Notes: generated by a model from the letters alone, not told the origin. A DNA stretch of 64,000 nt from Stenotrophomonas rhizophila (GCF_020857975.1 NZ_JACWUO010000012.1:1-64000); one strand, 5' to 3'. Positions 31,061 through 39,482 are shown, counted from the first letter of the stretch. Program-made: numbers and translations.

Positions 31061-31206
31061 TGTAGGGTCGCATCCCCGATCGATTGCCGACCTTGCTGAT
31101 CGATGCGGCGAAGGCATGGCGCCGTCCGAAACACGGGCTCCGTTTGAGGTCATGCCTCCAACGGCCGATCACCGCTGTGGGCAGTCGATCGGGATGCGAC
31201 CCTGCC
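31061..31206. repeat. About 145-bp nested palindrome, copy A
   Basis: It starts GTAGGGTCGCATCCCCGATC and ends with the complementary GATCGGGATGCGACCCTGCC, with an inner GGCATGGCG/TCATGCC pairing. It belongs to the same family as 7038-7180. Confidence 0.8.
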
Positions 31207-31249
31207 AAGGCGCAGCGCAACCATTTGATGCAGCCCCGGCATGCCCCCT

Positions 31250-31395
31250 GGTAGGGTCGCATCCCCGATCGACTGCCGACCCTGCCGACCGGTGCGGCGA
31301 AGGCATGGCGCCATTCGAAGCGCAGGCTCCGTTCTAGGTCATGCCTTCGAGGGCCGATCAGCGTTACGGGCAGTCGATTGGCATGCGACCCTACC
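31250..31395. repeat. About 145-bp nested palindrome, copy B
   Basis: A second copy in the same orientation, 43 bp after copy A. It starts GGTAGGGTCGCATCCCC and ends ATGCGACCCTACC. Together the two copies fill most of the 519-bp gap downstream of crcB. Confidence 0.8.
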
Positions 31396-31469
31396 ATTAC
31401 CCCACGCGCTGCATCACACGCACGCAATGTGCGGATTAACGCCGAAAACGCTGGATTAAAGTGATGTCT

Positions 31470-31481
31470 CACGATATCGTG
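31470..31481. promoter_or_regulatory. Perfect palindrome CACGATATCGTG
   Basis: A 12-bp perfect palindrome 28 bp before the small basic protein at 31510, in the likely promoter region. It could be an operator, possibly for that protein. No partner site was found. Confidence 0.35.
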
Positions 31482-31509
31482 CGCGCCCCCGTTCGCATCT
31501 TCGTCCGTC

Positions 31510-31782
31510 ATGCGCGATGAACAAGACCCCGGCACCCTGGAACTGACGCTGCCGCGCAAACGCGGCCGTCCGCCCACGTTCGGCTATGCGATGACCGATG
31601 CACAGCGTGCGGCACGCTACCGCGCGCGCCGCGCCGGCCAGGCCGACCACGCCGATGTGCGCAGCTGCAGCGACATGGTGCTGCTGGACAAGATCCGCGC
31701 GGCGATCAGCAGCAAGGACCCGGAGTTGACCGGGTTCCTGGTGCACGTGCTGTGGCAGCGTTACCCCCTGCAGCTCAAGTAG
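31510..31782 (+). CDS. Small basic protein with an RGRP motif, 90 aa
   Basis: A soluble protein whose N-terminal half is strongly basic: LPRKRGRPPTFGYAMTDAQRAARYRARRAG. The RGRPP stretch resembles an AT-hook, and the following MTDAQRAARYRARR segment is a helix seen in small Xanthomonadaceae proteins of unknown function. The C-terminal half is a mixed helix ending in LVHVLWQRYPLQLK. It could bind DNA or RNA; nothing proves this. There is no clear Shine-Dalgarno before ATG 31510. A 12-bp palindrome lies just upstream. Confidence 0.6.
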   Translation: MRDEQDPGTLELTLPRKRGRPPTFGYAMTDAQRAARYRARRAGQADHADVRSCSDMVLLDKIRAAISSKDPELTGFLVHVLWQRYPLQLK

Positions 31783-31802
31783 GTGCGCCTGCGCTGCCCG
31801 GC

Positions 31803-32160
31803 TCAGGTGATCGCGTCGGTGTCCAGCGCGGCGATCACCTGTTCCAGGTGCCGCAGCAGGCGGTCGATTTCGCGCCGCTCCGGTGCGATCTCCACGTCGA
31901 GTGCATACAGGTCGCCAGACACTTCGGCCGCCGCCGGCTGGCCAAGAGTCTGCAGCACCCCAGGTGGTGCGGGTGGTGCGGGAGGCCGGCGTGCGCCGGC
32001 GCTGCTGTTCCATCCTGCGCAGCGATACGGCCAGGTGGTAGCCGCTCATGTCGGCCAGGCTGCAGTAGCACGGCATCGAATCGGGCGACAGCACCCGGTG
32101 CTGGGCCGGACCCACCGCCACCCGCACCACGCGCGTCATCGGCACCGATGGCGCGGCCAT
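31803..32160 (-). pseudogene. Possible frameshifted small gene
   Basis: Two minus-strand frames look protein-like in succession. The first runs from an ATG at 32160 or 32139 (MTRVVRVAVGPAQHRVL, then MPCYCSLADMSGYHLAVSLR). The second, shifted by one base near 31975, gives GVLQTLGQPAAAEVSGDLYA and ends EQVIAALDTDAIT before TGA at 31803. The junction lies in a CCGCACCACC direct repeat. Neither half alone has good start, stop and length. It may be a decayed gene, a sequencing slip or two unrelated frames. No family was recognised. Confidence 0.35.
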
Positions 32161-32224
32161 CGGCACGGCTGAAGGCAGCAGCAGCGCGCCTGGGGTGCCG
32201 GGAGCGGCAAACCGCCACGCCAGC

Positions 32225-33211
32225 TCAACCGGGGTTGCCTGCCTTTGTCTCGCCGCGCGCCAGGCTGCGCGCCAGCCGCTGGCCGGCATCGCGCAGGCGT
32301 TCACGCAGGGCCGGCGGGCCCAGCACCTCGAACTCAAGTTCCAGCGCCATCAGCCAGTACACCACCGACCCCAGTGGGTTGGCCCCGCAACGTAGCAGGC
32401 AGCGTTGTTCATCCACCGCTTCCAGCGTTCCGGCCGAGGCCGGGATCTGGTTGCGCAGTGTGGCCAGCGGCGCGTGCAGGATGATCCGAGCCTGCTCGGC
32501 GTACTGGCCCAGCGACAGCGCCTGCACCACCCATTGGCGCAGGTCGCCATCGCCGGGCCCCGGGCGGGGGCTGAAATGCGCGCCCACGCTGGGCGCACCG
32601 ACGATGCGGTCGATGCGGAAGGTGCGCCAGTCCTGGCGGGTGGTATCCCAGGCCACCAGGTACCAGCGCCGGTCGGTATGCACCACGCCCTGCGGTTCGG
32701 TGAGGCGCTGGCTGGGCTGGCCGGTGCGGTCGGAATAGTCGAAGCGCAGCTGCAGCTGGTCGCGGCAGGCGCCGGCCAATGCGGCCAGCAGGCCGGCATC
32801 GACCACCGGGCCCACCTGGTCCAGCGGCAGGATCGCCGAACGCAGGGCGTCCAGTCGCTTGCGCAGGCGCGGCGGCATCACCTGTTCCAGTTTGACCAGG
32901 GCGGTGATGGCGGTCTGTTCGATGCCGCTGACCGTGCCGGTCACCGCGGTGCGCAGTGCAACCGCGGCGGCCAGGGCTTCCTCGTCGTCCAGCAGCAGCG
33001 GCGGCAGCGCGCGACCGGCGCGGAACGCGTAGCCGCCGGCCACGCCGCTGCTGGCCTGGATCGGGTAGCCGAGCTGGCGCAGGCGGTCGATGTCGCGGCG
33101 CAGGGTGCGCGGATGCACGCCACTGCGTTCGGCGAGTGCGCTGCCGGCCCAGTGCGGGCGCGATTGCAGCAGCGACAGCAGGCTCAGCAGGCGGGCGGAG
33201 GTGGTCAGCAT
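32225..33211 (-). CDS. YafY/PafC-like transcriptional regulator (HTH-WYL)
   Basis: A 328-residue regulator with an N-terminal winged HTH (SARLLSLLSLLQSRPHWAGSALAERSGVHPRTLRRDIDRL) and a C-terminal WYL domain (YSDRTGQPSQRLTEPQGVVHTDRRWYLVAWD, then WRTFRIDRI). WYL proteins usually sense a nucleic-acid or nucleotide ligand. It is divergent from the glutathione S-transferase gene at 33348, its likely target. ATG 33211 is preferred over 33253 because the HTH starts right after it. Confidence 0.88.
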   Translation of the reverse strand: MLTTSARLLSLLSLLQSRPHWAGSALAERSGVHPRTLRRDIDRLRQLGYPIQASSGVAGGYAFRAGRALPPLLLDDEEALAAAVALRTAVTGTVSGIEQTAITALVKLEQVMPPRLRKRLDALRSAILPLDQVGPVVDAGLLAALAGACRDQLQLRFDYSDRTGQPSQRLTEPQGVVHTDRRWYLVAWDTTRQDWRTFRIDRIVGAPSVGAHFSPRPGPGDGDLRQWVVQALSLGQYAEQARIILHAPLATLRNQIPASAGTLEAVDEQRCLLRCGANPLGSVVYWLMALELEFEVLGPPALRERLRDAGQRLARSLARGETKAGNPG

Positions 33212-33347
33212 GGGGGCAGGGTGGCCGCTATCGAGGACAGGAACTGGCCGCAATGGTGGCTAGCCTGTGGCCAGGGTGCAAGGCCGTCCCCTGCGGGATC
33301 CAGGCCGCACCGTTTGTTCACCCTCGATCATCCACAAGGAATTGCAT

Positions 33348-33953
33348 ATGTCCCTCGTCTACTATTGGCACCCGATGTCCAGCGCTACCCCGGTTACCTG
33401 TGCCCTGGCCGAACTGGGCGTGCCGCACGAGCGGGTCAGGATCGACATCCGCAGCAGCGAACAGCGCACCGCCGAGTACCTGGCGATCAACCCCAATGGC
33501 AAGGTGCCTTGCCTGGTGGTCGATGGCACCCCGCTGTTCGAAGGCCTGGCGATCCTGCAGTGGCTGGGGGCGCAGCATGGCGTTGCCCAGGGCCTGTGGC
33601 CGGCCGAGGGCACGCCCGAGCGCCTGCAGGCGTTGTCGTGGACCAGTTGGGCCTATGTCACCTATATGACGGTATTGAATCGGCTGTGGCTGGCCACCCA
33701 GGACGAGGCGCTGCGTAGCCCGGGCCACGCTGCCGCGGCCCTGGCCGCCGTCAATGAACTGCTGGACCTGCTGCAGGCGCGGCTGTCGGCGCAGCGCTGG
33801 ATGCTGGGTGCGGACTATTCGCTGGCCGACCTGGTGGTGGGCTCGGTGGTGGGCTATGGCGTGTATCTGGGTGCCGGCGTCGAGGCGCATCCGGCGGTCA
33901 AGGCCTGGCTGACCGCCGTGCAGGCGCGCCCGGCGCTGCAGGGCGAGGTCTAA
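33348..33953 (+). CDS. Glutathione S-transferase family protein
   Basis: A 201-residue cytoplasmic protein with an N-terminal thioredoxin-fold domain (YYWHPMSSATPVTCALAELGVPHE, then NPNGKVPCLVVDGTPLFEGLAILQWL) and a helical C-terminal domain (LGADYSLADLVVGSVVGYG, containing the N-capping S-x-A-D). The Ser of SSATP is a candidate glutathione-activating residue. AAGGA lies 7 nt before the ATG. It is divergent from a WYL regulator. The substrate is unknown. Confidence 0.88.
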   Translation: MSLVYYWHPMSSATPVTCALAELGVPHERVRIDIRSSEQRTAEYLAINPNGKVPCLVVDGTPLFEGLAILQWLGAQHGVAQGLWPAEGTPERLQALSWTSWAYVTYMTVLNRLWLATQDEALRSPGHAAAALAAVNELLDLLQARLSAQRWMLGADYSLADLVVGSVVGYGVYLGAGVEAHPAVKAWLTAVQARPALQGEV

Positions 33954-33961
33954 ACCGCCGG

Positions 33962-34000
33962 CACCCGCCCCGCCGTTGTGCGGCGGGGCGGGTGGTATTT
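33962..34000 (+). terminator. Terminator after the GST gene
   Basis: CACCCGCCCCGCCG and its complement CGGCGGGGCGGGTG form a perfect 14-bp stem with loop TTGTG, followed by GTATTT. It lies 9 nt past the stop. Confidence 0.75.
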
Positions 34001-34093
34001 GCCGTGTGCATGCCGCGCATGCCGAAATTTAACTGGTGCATGCCCGGGAGGCGGCCCTATCGTGGCCGCCATCCCCTTGTCGCGGTGCCGCCC

Positions 34094-35542
34094 ATGAACC
34101 TCTCGTCGTACCGCCTGCTGCTGCCGGCCCTGCTGTTGCTGGCCACGCCGGCGTTTGCCGCCGAGCAGGCCGACCTGATCATCCATCACGCCACCGTGGT
34201 CGATATCGAGCACGAACGTACCGTGCCCGGCCAGAGCGTGGTGGTGCGCGGCGATGACATCGTCGCCGTCGGCGATGACCAGGCCATCGCCCGGGCGTGG
34301 ACCGCGCCGCATCGTATCCAGGCCAAGGGCCGTTACCTGATTCCGGGCCTATGGGACATGCATGTGCACTTCGGCGGGGGCCCGGACCTGATCGAAGAGA
34401 ACAAGGCCCTGCTGCCGCTGTATATCGCCCATGGCATCACCAGCATCCGCGATGCCTCCGGCGACCTGCCCGGGCAGGTGCTGCAGTGGCGCGCACAGAT
34501 CCGCGGCGGCAGCCTGGCCGGCCCGCAGTTGTTCACCTCCGGGGCCAAGATCGAAGGCCTCAAGCCGGTCTGGAAGGGCACGATCGAGGTGGGCAGTCAG
34601 GCCGATCTGGATGCGGCCTTCGTACGGCTCAAGCGCGACCAGGTGGACTTCGTCAAGATCACCGACAGCGCCCTGACCCCGGACCTGTTCCTGGCCGCGG
34701 TGCGTGGCGCGCGCGCCAACGGCCTGCGCGCGTCCGGGCATATTCCGATGGCCTTGACCGTGCAGCAGGCGGTCGATGCCGGGATCAGTTCGATCGAGCA
34801 CCTGGACTATGCCTACAAGGCCGGGGTCAAGGATGAGGCGGCGATCGCCGCGGACTTCGCCGCCGGCCGCATCGACCGTGCGCAGGCCAACCAGCGCCTG
34901 GACGCCGGCTTCGATCGCGCCACCGCGATGGCCGCCTACCGCGGTTTCGCCGCCAAGGGCGTGTATGTCACCCCGACCCTCAACGGTGGGCGCATCCTGG
35001 ACTTCCTGGACCAGGACGACCACGCCCACGATCCGTACCTGGCCTATATCGGCCCGAAGCTGCAGGCAACCTATGCGTGGCGGGTGGAACGCGCGGCCAA
35101 GGCCAGCCCGGCGCAGATCCAGGCGCGGCACGATGGCTACCACCGGGTGGCAGCGGTGCTGCCGCTGCTGCAGCAGGCCGGTGTCACCATCATGGCCGGC
35201 ACCGACGCGGGCTTTCTCAATTCATTCAACTATCCCGGCATCGGCCTGCACGATGAGCTGGACCTGTTCGTCAAGGAAGGGCTGACCCCGGCGCAGGCGC
35301 TGTCGGCGGCCACCCGCGCCGGTCCGGCCTGGTTCGGCACGCTGGACCGCTACGGTGGCATCGCCGCCGGCAAGGCTGCCGACCTGGTGCTGCTGCAGCG
35401 TAATCCGCTGGAGGACATCCATGCCACCCGCAGTATCGATACGGTCGTGCTGCGCGGGCAGGTATACGATCGCAAGGCGCTGGATGCGCTGCTGGAACAG
35501 ACCCGCGCCAAGGTGGGCGCATGGCAGGCGGCGCGCGATTGA
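34094..35542 (+). CDS. Exported amidohydrolase family protein
   Basis: A 482-residue metal-dependent hydrolase with a signal peptide (LLLPALLLLATPAFA). The composite domain starts LIIHHATVVDIEHERTVPGQ. Metal-ligand motifs are LWDMHVHFGG, the lysine-containing VKITDSALTP, SGHIPM, SIEHLDY and TIMAGTDAGF. The protein ends with AAGKAADLVLLQRNPLEDI, typical of the imidazolonepropionase/prolidase-like branch (COG1228). It is likely periplasmic; the substrate, perhaps a dipeptide or a lactam, cannot be read from the sequence. ATG 34094 is chosen because it directly precedes the signal peptide. Confidence 0.87.
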   Translation: MNLSSYRLLLPALLLLATPAFAAEQADLIIHHATVVDIEHERTVPGQSVVVRGDDIVAVGDDQAIARAWTAPHRIQAKGRYLIPGLWDMHVHFGGGPDLIEENKALLPLYIAHGITSIRDASGDLPGQVLQWRAQIRGGSLAGPQLFTSGAKIEGLKPVWKGTIEVGSQADLDAAFVRLKRDQVDFVKITDSALTPDLFLAAVRGARANGLRASGHIPMALTVQQAVDAGISSIEHLDYAYKAGVKDEAAIAADFAAGRIDRAQANQRLDAGFDRATAMAAYRGFAAKGVYVTPTLNGGRILDFLDQDDHAHDPYLAYIGPKLQATYAWRVERAAKASPAQIQARHDGYHRVAAVLPLLQQAGVTIMAGTDAGFLNSFNYPGIGLHDELDLFVKEGLTPAQALSAATRAGPAWFGTLDRYGGIAAGKAADLVLLQRNPLEDIHATRSIDTVVLRGQVYDRKALDALLEQTRAKVGAWQAARD

Positions 35543-35544
35543 AT

Positions 35545-35571
35545 GCAGGTCCGAGCCGTGCACGGACCTGC
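35545..35571 (+). terminator. Hairpin after the amidohydrolase gene
   Basis: GCAGGTCCG and CGGACCTGC form a 9-bp stem 2 nt past the stop. There is no T-run, so it may only protect the mRNA end. Confidence 0.5.
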
Positions 35572-35760
35572 GCGGGTAGATTCGACCCATGGTCGGATGG
35601 GCGCTCACAATTTTCGTAAAACGCAGCTCCGCCAGCCCATTTGAAACAAATTGCATGTCAATCCGCACCCTGCGGCCCCATCATCGCCGCCACGCCGAGA
35701 GGCAGCGGCGACATCGGCGTACGCACTCTCGGCTTTCTTCCGCCTAGAGATGATGCCTAC

Positions 35761-36132
35761 ATGCGTTCGATGCTGCTTCCGTTCAACCGCTATGCCCAGT
35801 GTTCCGGCCGATCTGGTCGCAAGGAATACTGGAGGTTCATCCTATTTACTATGCTGGTGACGATTGCCTGCTACGCCGTCATAGGTGTTGGTGCGGCGAT
35901 GGAGAGTAGCTTGCTTTCCGTCAGTGGCATGGTTGTGCTGGCGCTATTTTCGCTCGCCTGCTTCGTCCCCACCGTCACGGTGACCGTCAGAAGGCTGCAT
36001 GACAGCAATAAGCCGGACTGGCTTGTACTGCTGATCCTGATCCCGTTGGGCGCGTTGGTCGTGCTGTTCATGATGCTGCTGCCCGGCACGCCTGGCGACA
36101 ATCGTTTTGGCCCGCCCGACACGCGTGCCTGA
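35761..36132 (+). CDS. DUF805 membrane protein 1
   Basis: A 123-residue inner-membrane protein. It opens with MRSMLLPFNRYAQCSGRSGRKEYWRF, typical of DUF805, followed by three to four membrane segments, the conserved VRRLHDSNKPDW between two of them, and the tail PGTPGDNRFGPP. The function of DUF805 proteins is unknown. It is the first of three tandem paralogues; the next starts 9 bp later. The ATG at 35761 is chosen by alignment with the third copy. Confidence 0.88.
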   Translation: MRSMLLPFNRYAQCSGRSGRKEYWRFILFTMLVTIACYAVIGVGAAMESSLLSVSGMVVLALFSLACFVPTVTVTVRRLHDSNKPDWLVLLILIPLGALVVLFMMLLPGTPGDNRFGPPDTRA

Positions 36133-36141
36133 GGAGTTGCG

Positions 36142-36537
36142 ATGAACAATCTACTGCTGCCCTTCCGCAGGGCGCTGGATTTCTCCGGACGATCGGATGT
36201 CAAGGAGGCGCGTCCGCTGGTTCTGGTTGTTGGCTGGACGTTGATTGCTTGCGTTGGCCTGATGATTTACGGCGTATCCGCAGAAGCGTATCGGGTCCGA
36301 ACAGGGATGACGCCGCCCATCCGCGCGGGTGCAATGATCGGCTCTGCCGTGCTGGTCGCAACGATCTGGCCGCTGACTGCACTGCTGGTCAGGCGGCTGC
36401 ATGATGGCAATCGCTCGGCCTGGTTCATGCTGCTTTCGCTGATTCCGTCGGTCGGTCCGTTGATCATGGTGTATTTCATGCTCGTCGAAGGTGACAAGGA
36501 CGAGAACCGTTACGGCGCTCCATTTGCAAGACCGTAG
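36142..36537 (+). CDS. DUF805-like membrane protein 2 (divergent)
   Basis: A 131-residue membrane protein with GGAG 5 nt before the ATG. It keeps LLPFRRALDFSGRSDVKEA at the start, LVRRLHDGNRSAWFML in the middle and GDKDENRYGAPF at the end. It lacks the KEYW motif of its neighbours and carries a longer first loop. It is clearly a diverged DUF805 paralogue in the same transcription unit as the preceding gene. Confidence 0.82.
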   Translation: MNNLLLPFRRALDFSGRSDVKEARPLVLVVGWTLIACVGLMIYGVSAEAYRVRTGMTPPIRAGAMIGSAVLVATIWPLTALLVRRLHDGNRSAWFMLLSLIPSVGPLIMVYFMLVEGDKDENRYGAPFARP

Positions 36538-36908
36538 TATCGCCAATACGAAGCCGATAGCGTCAGTCGCGGTGCCTTGATTGCGTCTGTCTCTGCGAAC
36601 GGTGTTTGGGATTTTGCGAGCCGGGCGTTGATCCCGGGAGCTGGGAGAGTGAGTCGGTTGGATCGCCGGCTGGGCGCTTGATTCGCGTTTGGCTGGCGAC
36701 ACCACGCCTCAAGCACCCCGTACCTCGCCGTATGGCAAGTTGGGCGTCGAACGCGAGGTGGCTTGCGACAGCCCGGACCTGTCAATACCCGATTCAGCCA
36801 TCGAAAACTACCTGAACAGCTGTTATCCTGCGCGCCGCCCTGTTCCGTGGCGCGCAGCCGCGGTCACGGAGATGCAGGGCTTACTACTTTCAGGATGAAG
36901 TGACTCCA
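36538..36908 (+). other. Intergenic region between the second and third DUF805 genes
   Basis: 371 bp of moderately AT-rich DNA without a supportable gene or strong palindrome. It probably contains the promoter of the third DUF805 gene (TTATCC near 36822 is -10-like), but no firm assignment is possible. Confidence 0.5.
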
Positions 36909-37283
36909 ATGAAATCCATGCTGCTTCCGCTTAAGCGTTATGCCCAGTTCGATGGCCGTGCCGGCCGCAAGGAATACTGGATGTTCCAGCTGTTCCTGTT
37001 CCTGGTGATCCTGGTCGGCTATGCCGGCATGGGCATTGGCGTGGCGATGGAGAGCAACCTGCTGACCGGCCTGTTCGGCGTGCTGCTGGGCGTGTTCTCG
37101 CTGGCGGTGATCGTTCCGGCGATCGCGGTGGGCATCCGCCGCCTGCACGACATCGACAAGTCCGGCTGGTTCCTGCTGGTGGGCCTGATCCCGTTCGTCG
37201 GCGGTCTGGTGCTGCTGGTGTTCAACGTGCTGCCGGGCACCCCGGGCGACAACCGCTTCGGCCCGGTGCCGCCGACGGTCTGA
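36909..37283 (+). CDS. DUF805 membrane protein 3
   Basis: A 124-residue inner-membrane protein, the most canonical of the three: MKSMLLPLKRYAQFDGRAGRKEYW, then three or four membrane segments, IRRLHDIDKSGWFLL and PGTPGDNRFGPVPP. Base composition is higher in GC than that of copies 1 and 2, so it may be the ancestral gene. ATG 36909 is preferred over a GTG at 36900. A strong terminator follows 26 nt after the stop. Confidence 0.9.
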   Translation: MKSMLLPLKRYAQFDGRAGRKEYWMFQLFLFLVILVGYAGMGIGVAMESNLLTGLFGVLLGVFSLAVIVPAIAVGIRRLHDIDKSGWFLLVGLIPFVGGLVLLVFNVLPGTPGDNRFGPVPPTV

Positions 37284-37309
37284 TCCGGCCTGCGTGCTGA
37301 TGTACCGAG

Positions 37310-37336
37310 CGCCCCGCATTGCGGGGCGTTTTTTTT
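37310..37336 (+). terminator. Strong rho-independent terminator
   Basis: CGCCCCGC and GCGGGGCG form an 8-bp stem (loop ATT) followed directly by eight T (37329-37336). It ends the DUF805 transcript. Confidence 0.95.
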
Positions 37337-37416
37337 GGTTCCTCGCCGATTTATGGGGAGCCAGCAGCGAACTGCAGGCTCAGATCAAAGGCAGCGACTC
37401 ATCTATGTGCGGATTG

Positions 37417-37505
37417 GGCTGGCGCGGGTGGGTTGGCGGGACACGCCGTGAACCCCTCCTTGGGGGCTTGGCGAAAACATCCATGTTTTCGACAGTCCCG
37501 CCAAC
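37417..37505 (+). repeat. Palindromic MITE-like element, copy 2
   Basis: Reverse-complement copy of 1-89. It has GTTGGCGGGAC and GTCCCGCCAAC as inverted ends and CGAAAACATCCATGTTTTCG in the middle. It is surrounded by about 200 bp on each side with no gene. Confidence 0.85.
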
Positions 37506-37674
37506 CCACCCACGCCAACCCTTCATACATTGCTGGTACTCACAGAAAACGGCAGATCCGAGCTACGGTCAGACAGCCTGGCGTCCAAAGAATGCTGTCC
37601 GATCGCGGGTCGGAACTACCTGCGATGGTAGGGCCTGGAACAGGCTGCGTAGACCCGACCGTTGATCGGCCGCT

Positions 37675-37984
37675 GTTGCCGTTGCTGTTGCCGTTGCTCG
37701 CGATCTTGATCTACCTCCCCCTTGGAGCGAGCCGAGCATCGCAATCCCATGCGTCCGGAAACGGGCGCGTTGCGACGCGTTCTTCACTACGGAAATTCGT
37801 TGTTACGGAGGCGCGGGCGTGTTCTTTGGTTACTTTCTTGCACGAGCACCAGCGCCGCAGGAGCGGCGCGGAACAGCGTAGCTGGCCCGTAGGGTGGCGC
37901 ACACGGATGTGCGACATCAGAAAGTGACTCGCGCCCCGCAGGGGCACGAAACGCTTTTGAGTTTGTCCGCGAAGCAGAACAGCA
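37675..37984 (+). repeat. Long intergenic repeat, copy 2 (internally deleted) with hexamer head
   Basis: Four GTTGCC/GTTGCT hexamers (37675-37698) lead into CGATCTTGATCTACCTCCCC. The sequence then follows copy 1, but the roughly 190-bp middle present in copies 1 and 3 is missing. The two halves join at GAGGCGCGGGC. It ends with GGGGCACGAAA and GCGAAGCAGAA. The remaining bases from 37985 to 38240 show no gene or clear signal. Confidence 0.85.
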
Positions 37985-38257
37985 ACGCCAATGCATCCGG
38001 ACAATGGCTGGTTGTAGTTCCGCAAATAGGCGAAGGACCTTTTTTTGCCGATCTGCGCGACTGCGTCGGCGTAGTGGAGGCCATGCCGAGCGCCACGCGA
38101 CAGTGGCGTGACCGCTGCACGCGCGGTTGTGAATTGTTCAATCAGGTGCCCACCGCGTGCACGCCCAGGGCGGCGCCGCGCACGTCCGGGTAACGCGCGT
38201 GCGCCCAGGATGGATTCACCGGCGACGATCACGTTGCCGATCACTGGAGATACCGTC

Positions 38258-38461
38258 ATGGGCAACCAGAACAATCCGCAGCAGAACCAGCAGAACGCGC
38301 CGGGCCAGAACAATCGGCAGGGTCAGCCCGGCCAGCAGAACCAGCAGAACCAGCAGGACCGCGACAACCAGCGCCAGGGCCAGCAGCAACAGCAGCAGGA
38401 TGCCGACCAGAACCGGCGCGAGCGCGGCGGCCAGCAGGGCGGGCAGGACGAGGAAGAATAA
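38258..38461 (+). CDS. Tiny Q/N-rich disordered protein, 67 aa
   Basis: A 67-residue protein made mostly of Gln, Asn, Gly, Asp and Arg. It opens MGNQNNPQQNQQNAPGQNNR, has a run of six glutamines near the middle, and ends with an acidic tail (GGQDEEE). It has GGAGA 7 nt before ATG 38258 and a textbook terminator 28 nt after the stop, so it looks like a real single-gene unit. There is no signal peptide or hydrophobic residue cluster. Composition implies intrinsic disorder, possibly prion-like. Its function is unknown and no family was recognised. Confidence 0.75.
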   Translation: MGNQNNPQQNQQNAPGQNNRQGQPGQQNQQNQQDRDNQRQGQQQQQQDADQNRRERGGQQGGQDEEE

Positions 38462-38488
38462 GCGTTGTCGCAGCCGAAACGGTCAATG

Positions 38489-38519
38489 CGTCCGGCCGGG
38501 ATGGCCGGACGTTTTGTTT
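38489..38519 (+). terminator. Rho-independent terminator of the Q/N-rich gene
   Basis: CGTCCGGCC and GGCCGGACG form a 9-bp stem with loop GGGAT, followed by TTTTGTTT. Confidence 0.92.
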
Positions 38520-38606
38520 GGCGCGCCGCATCGCTTGAGTGGGCGTATCCTGTGCAGCCCATGCATCGGCACTGCCGCTGCACCTGTTGCTGCAAGGATG
38601 ATGAAC

Positions 38607-39377
38607 ATGAAGGTTGTACCCCTGCCCCGTGCGCTGGCCTGCGCGCTGCTGCTGGCCACTGCAGGCGCCGCCGCTGCGGCTGCGCCGACCGCGTCGATCG
38701 AATCGCTGCTTGAAAACAGCTCCCGCGTGACCGTGCGCCAGGGACAGGTGGCCGGGCAGGTCATCGACCAGGCACAGTTGCAGCAGTATGCCAACGGCGA
38801 CAGCATGTTGCTGCAAGGCGGCGCCGACACCGCCGATGGCGAGCCGATCCTGATGATCCTGTGCGGGCAATCGGTGTACTTCAATATGGTGGGCGGGTTG
38901 CCGGATGCGGTGAACGTGCAGGGTGATGCATTGAAGGCTGCGCGCATGGGGCAGTACATGGCCTTGCTCGGCGGCGTGGCGATGGTGCAGGGCACCGCCG
39001 GCAAGGCGCTGATACTGCCCGAGCCCGGCGCACGCCTGGAAACCACCGCCGAAACGTCCTGGGCCTACGGCAAGGAGCGCTTCGCGCTGGAGGTGGAGCG
39101 CCCGGACCCGCAGCGGCTGCGGATTCTGATGACCAAGCTGGCCACGCTCACCACCACGCCGGCGTCCGCGCCCGACGATGCGTTCAGCACGGACGACGAC
39201 CGCGCCGCGCGCTTGGCCGAACTGGAGCCGGTGGGGGCGTGGCGCGAGCTGCTGGTATCCACCGCCGCCCGGCAGGCGCAGGTGCCTGACCAGATGACGC
39301 TGCAGGGATGGGAGGCCAATGAGGGCGCGACGCCCACGACGGTGGAGCGGGCACGCAACGGCTGCTCCCCGCGCTGA
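38607..39377 (+). CDS. Exported hypothetical protein, 256 aa
   Basis: A protein with a Sec signal peptide (ALACALLLATAGAAAAAA) and a mature part of about 230 residues without a recognised domain. Features are a hydrophobic middle (MILCGQSVYFNMVGGLPDAVNV, then MGQYMALLGGVAMVQG) and a charged C-terminus with a single Cys near the end. Three ATGs occur in a row (38598, 38601, 38607); the last has AAGG at a suitable 9-nt distance. It is convergent with the oxidoreductase gene at 39483. Confidence 0.7.
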   Translation: MKVVPLPRALACALLLATAGAAAAAAPTASIESLLENSSRVTVRQGQVAGQVIDQAQLQQYANGDSMLLQGGADTADGEPILMILCGQSVYFNMVGGLPDAVNVQGDALKAARMGQYMALLGGVAMVQGTAGKALILPEPGARLETTAETSWAYGKERFALEVERPDPQRLRILMTKLATLTTTPASAPDDAFSTDDDRAARLAELEPVGAWRELLVSTAARQAQVPDQMTLQGWEANEGATPTTVERARNGCSPR

Positions 39378-39449
39378 GTGTGCGGCGTCGGGCCCGGCCG
39401 TCGTCGGGCAGGGGCAGGCAGTCGCGCGGCATCGGCTGAAGATCGATCC

Positions 39450-39473
39450 CAAGGGCGCCTGCGGGAGCCCTTG
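39450..39473. terminator. Bidirectional hairpin
   Basis: CAAGGGC and GCCCTTG form a 7-bp stem around GCCTGCGGGA between convergent genes. The sequence is nearly the same as the hairpin at 54267-54294, so it is a small repeat too. Confidence 0.6.
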
Positions 39474-39482
39474 TGCATTGGC

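Noticed and set aside
37675..37698. Poly-Gln coding potential of the GTTGCT hexamers on the minus strand
   Set aside because: The Gln runs appear only in antisense frames without start signals; the hexamers belong to a non-coding repeat.
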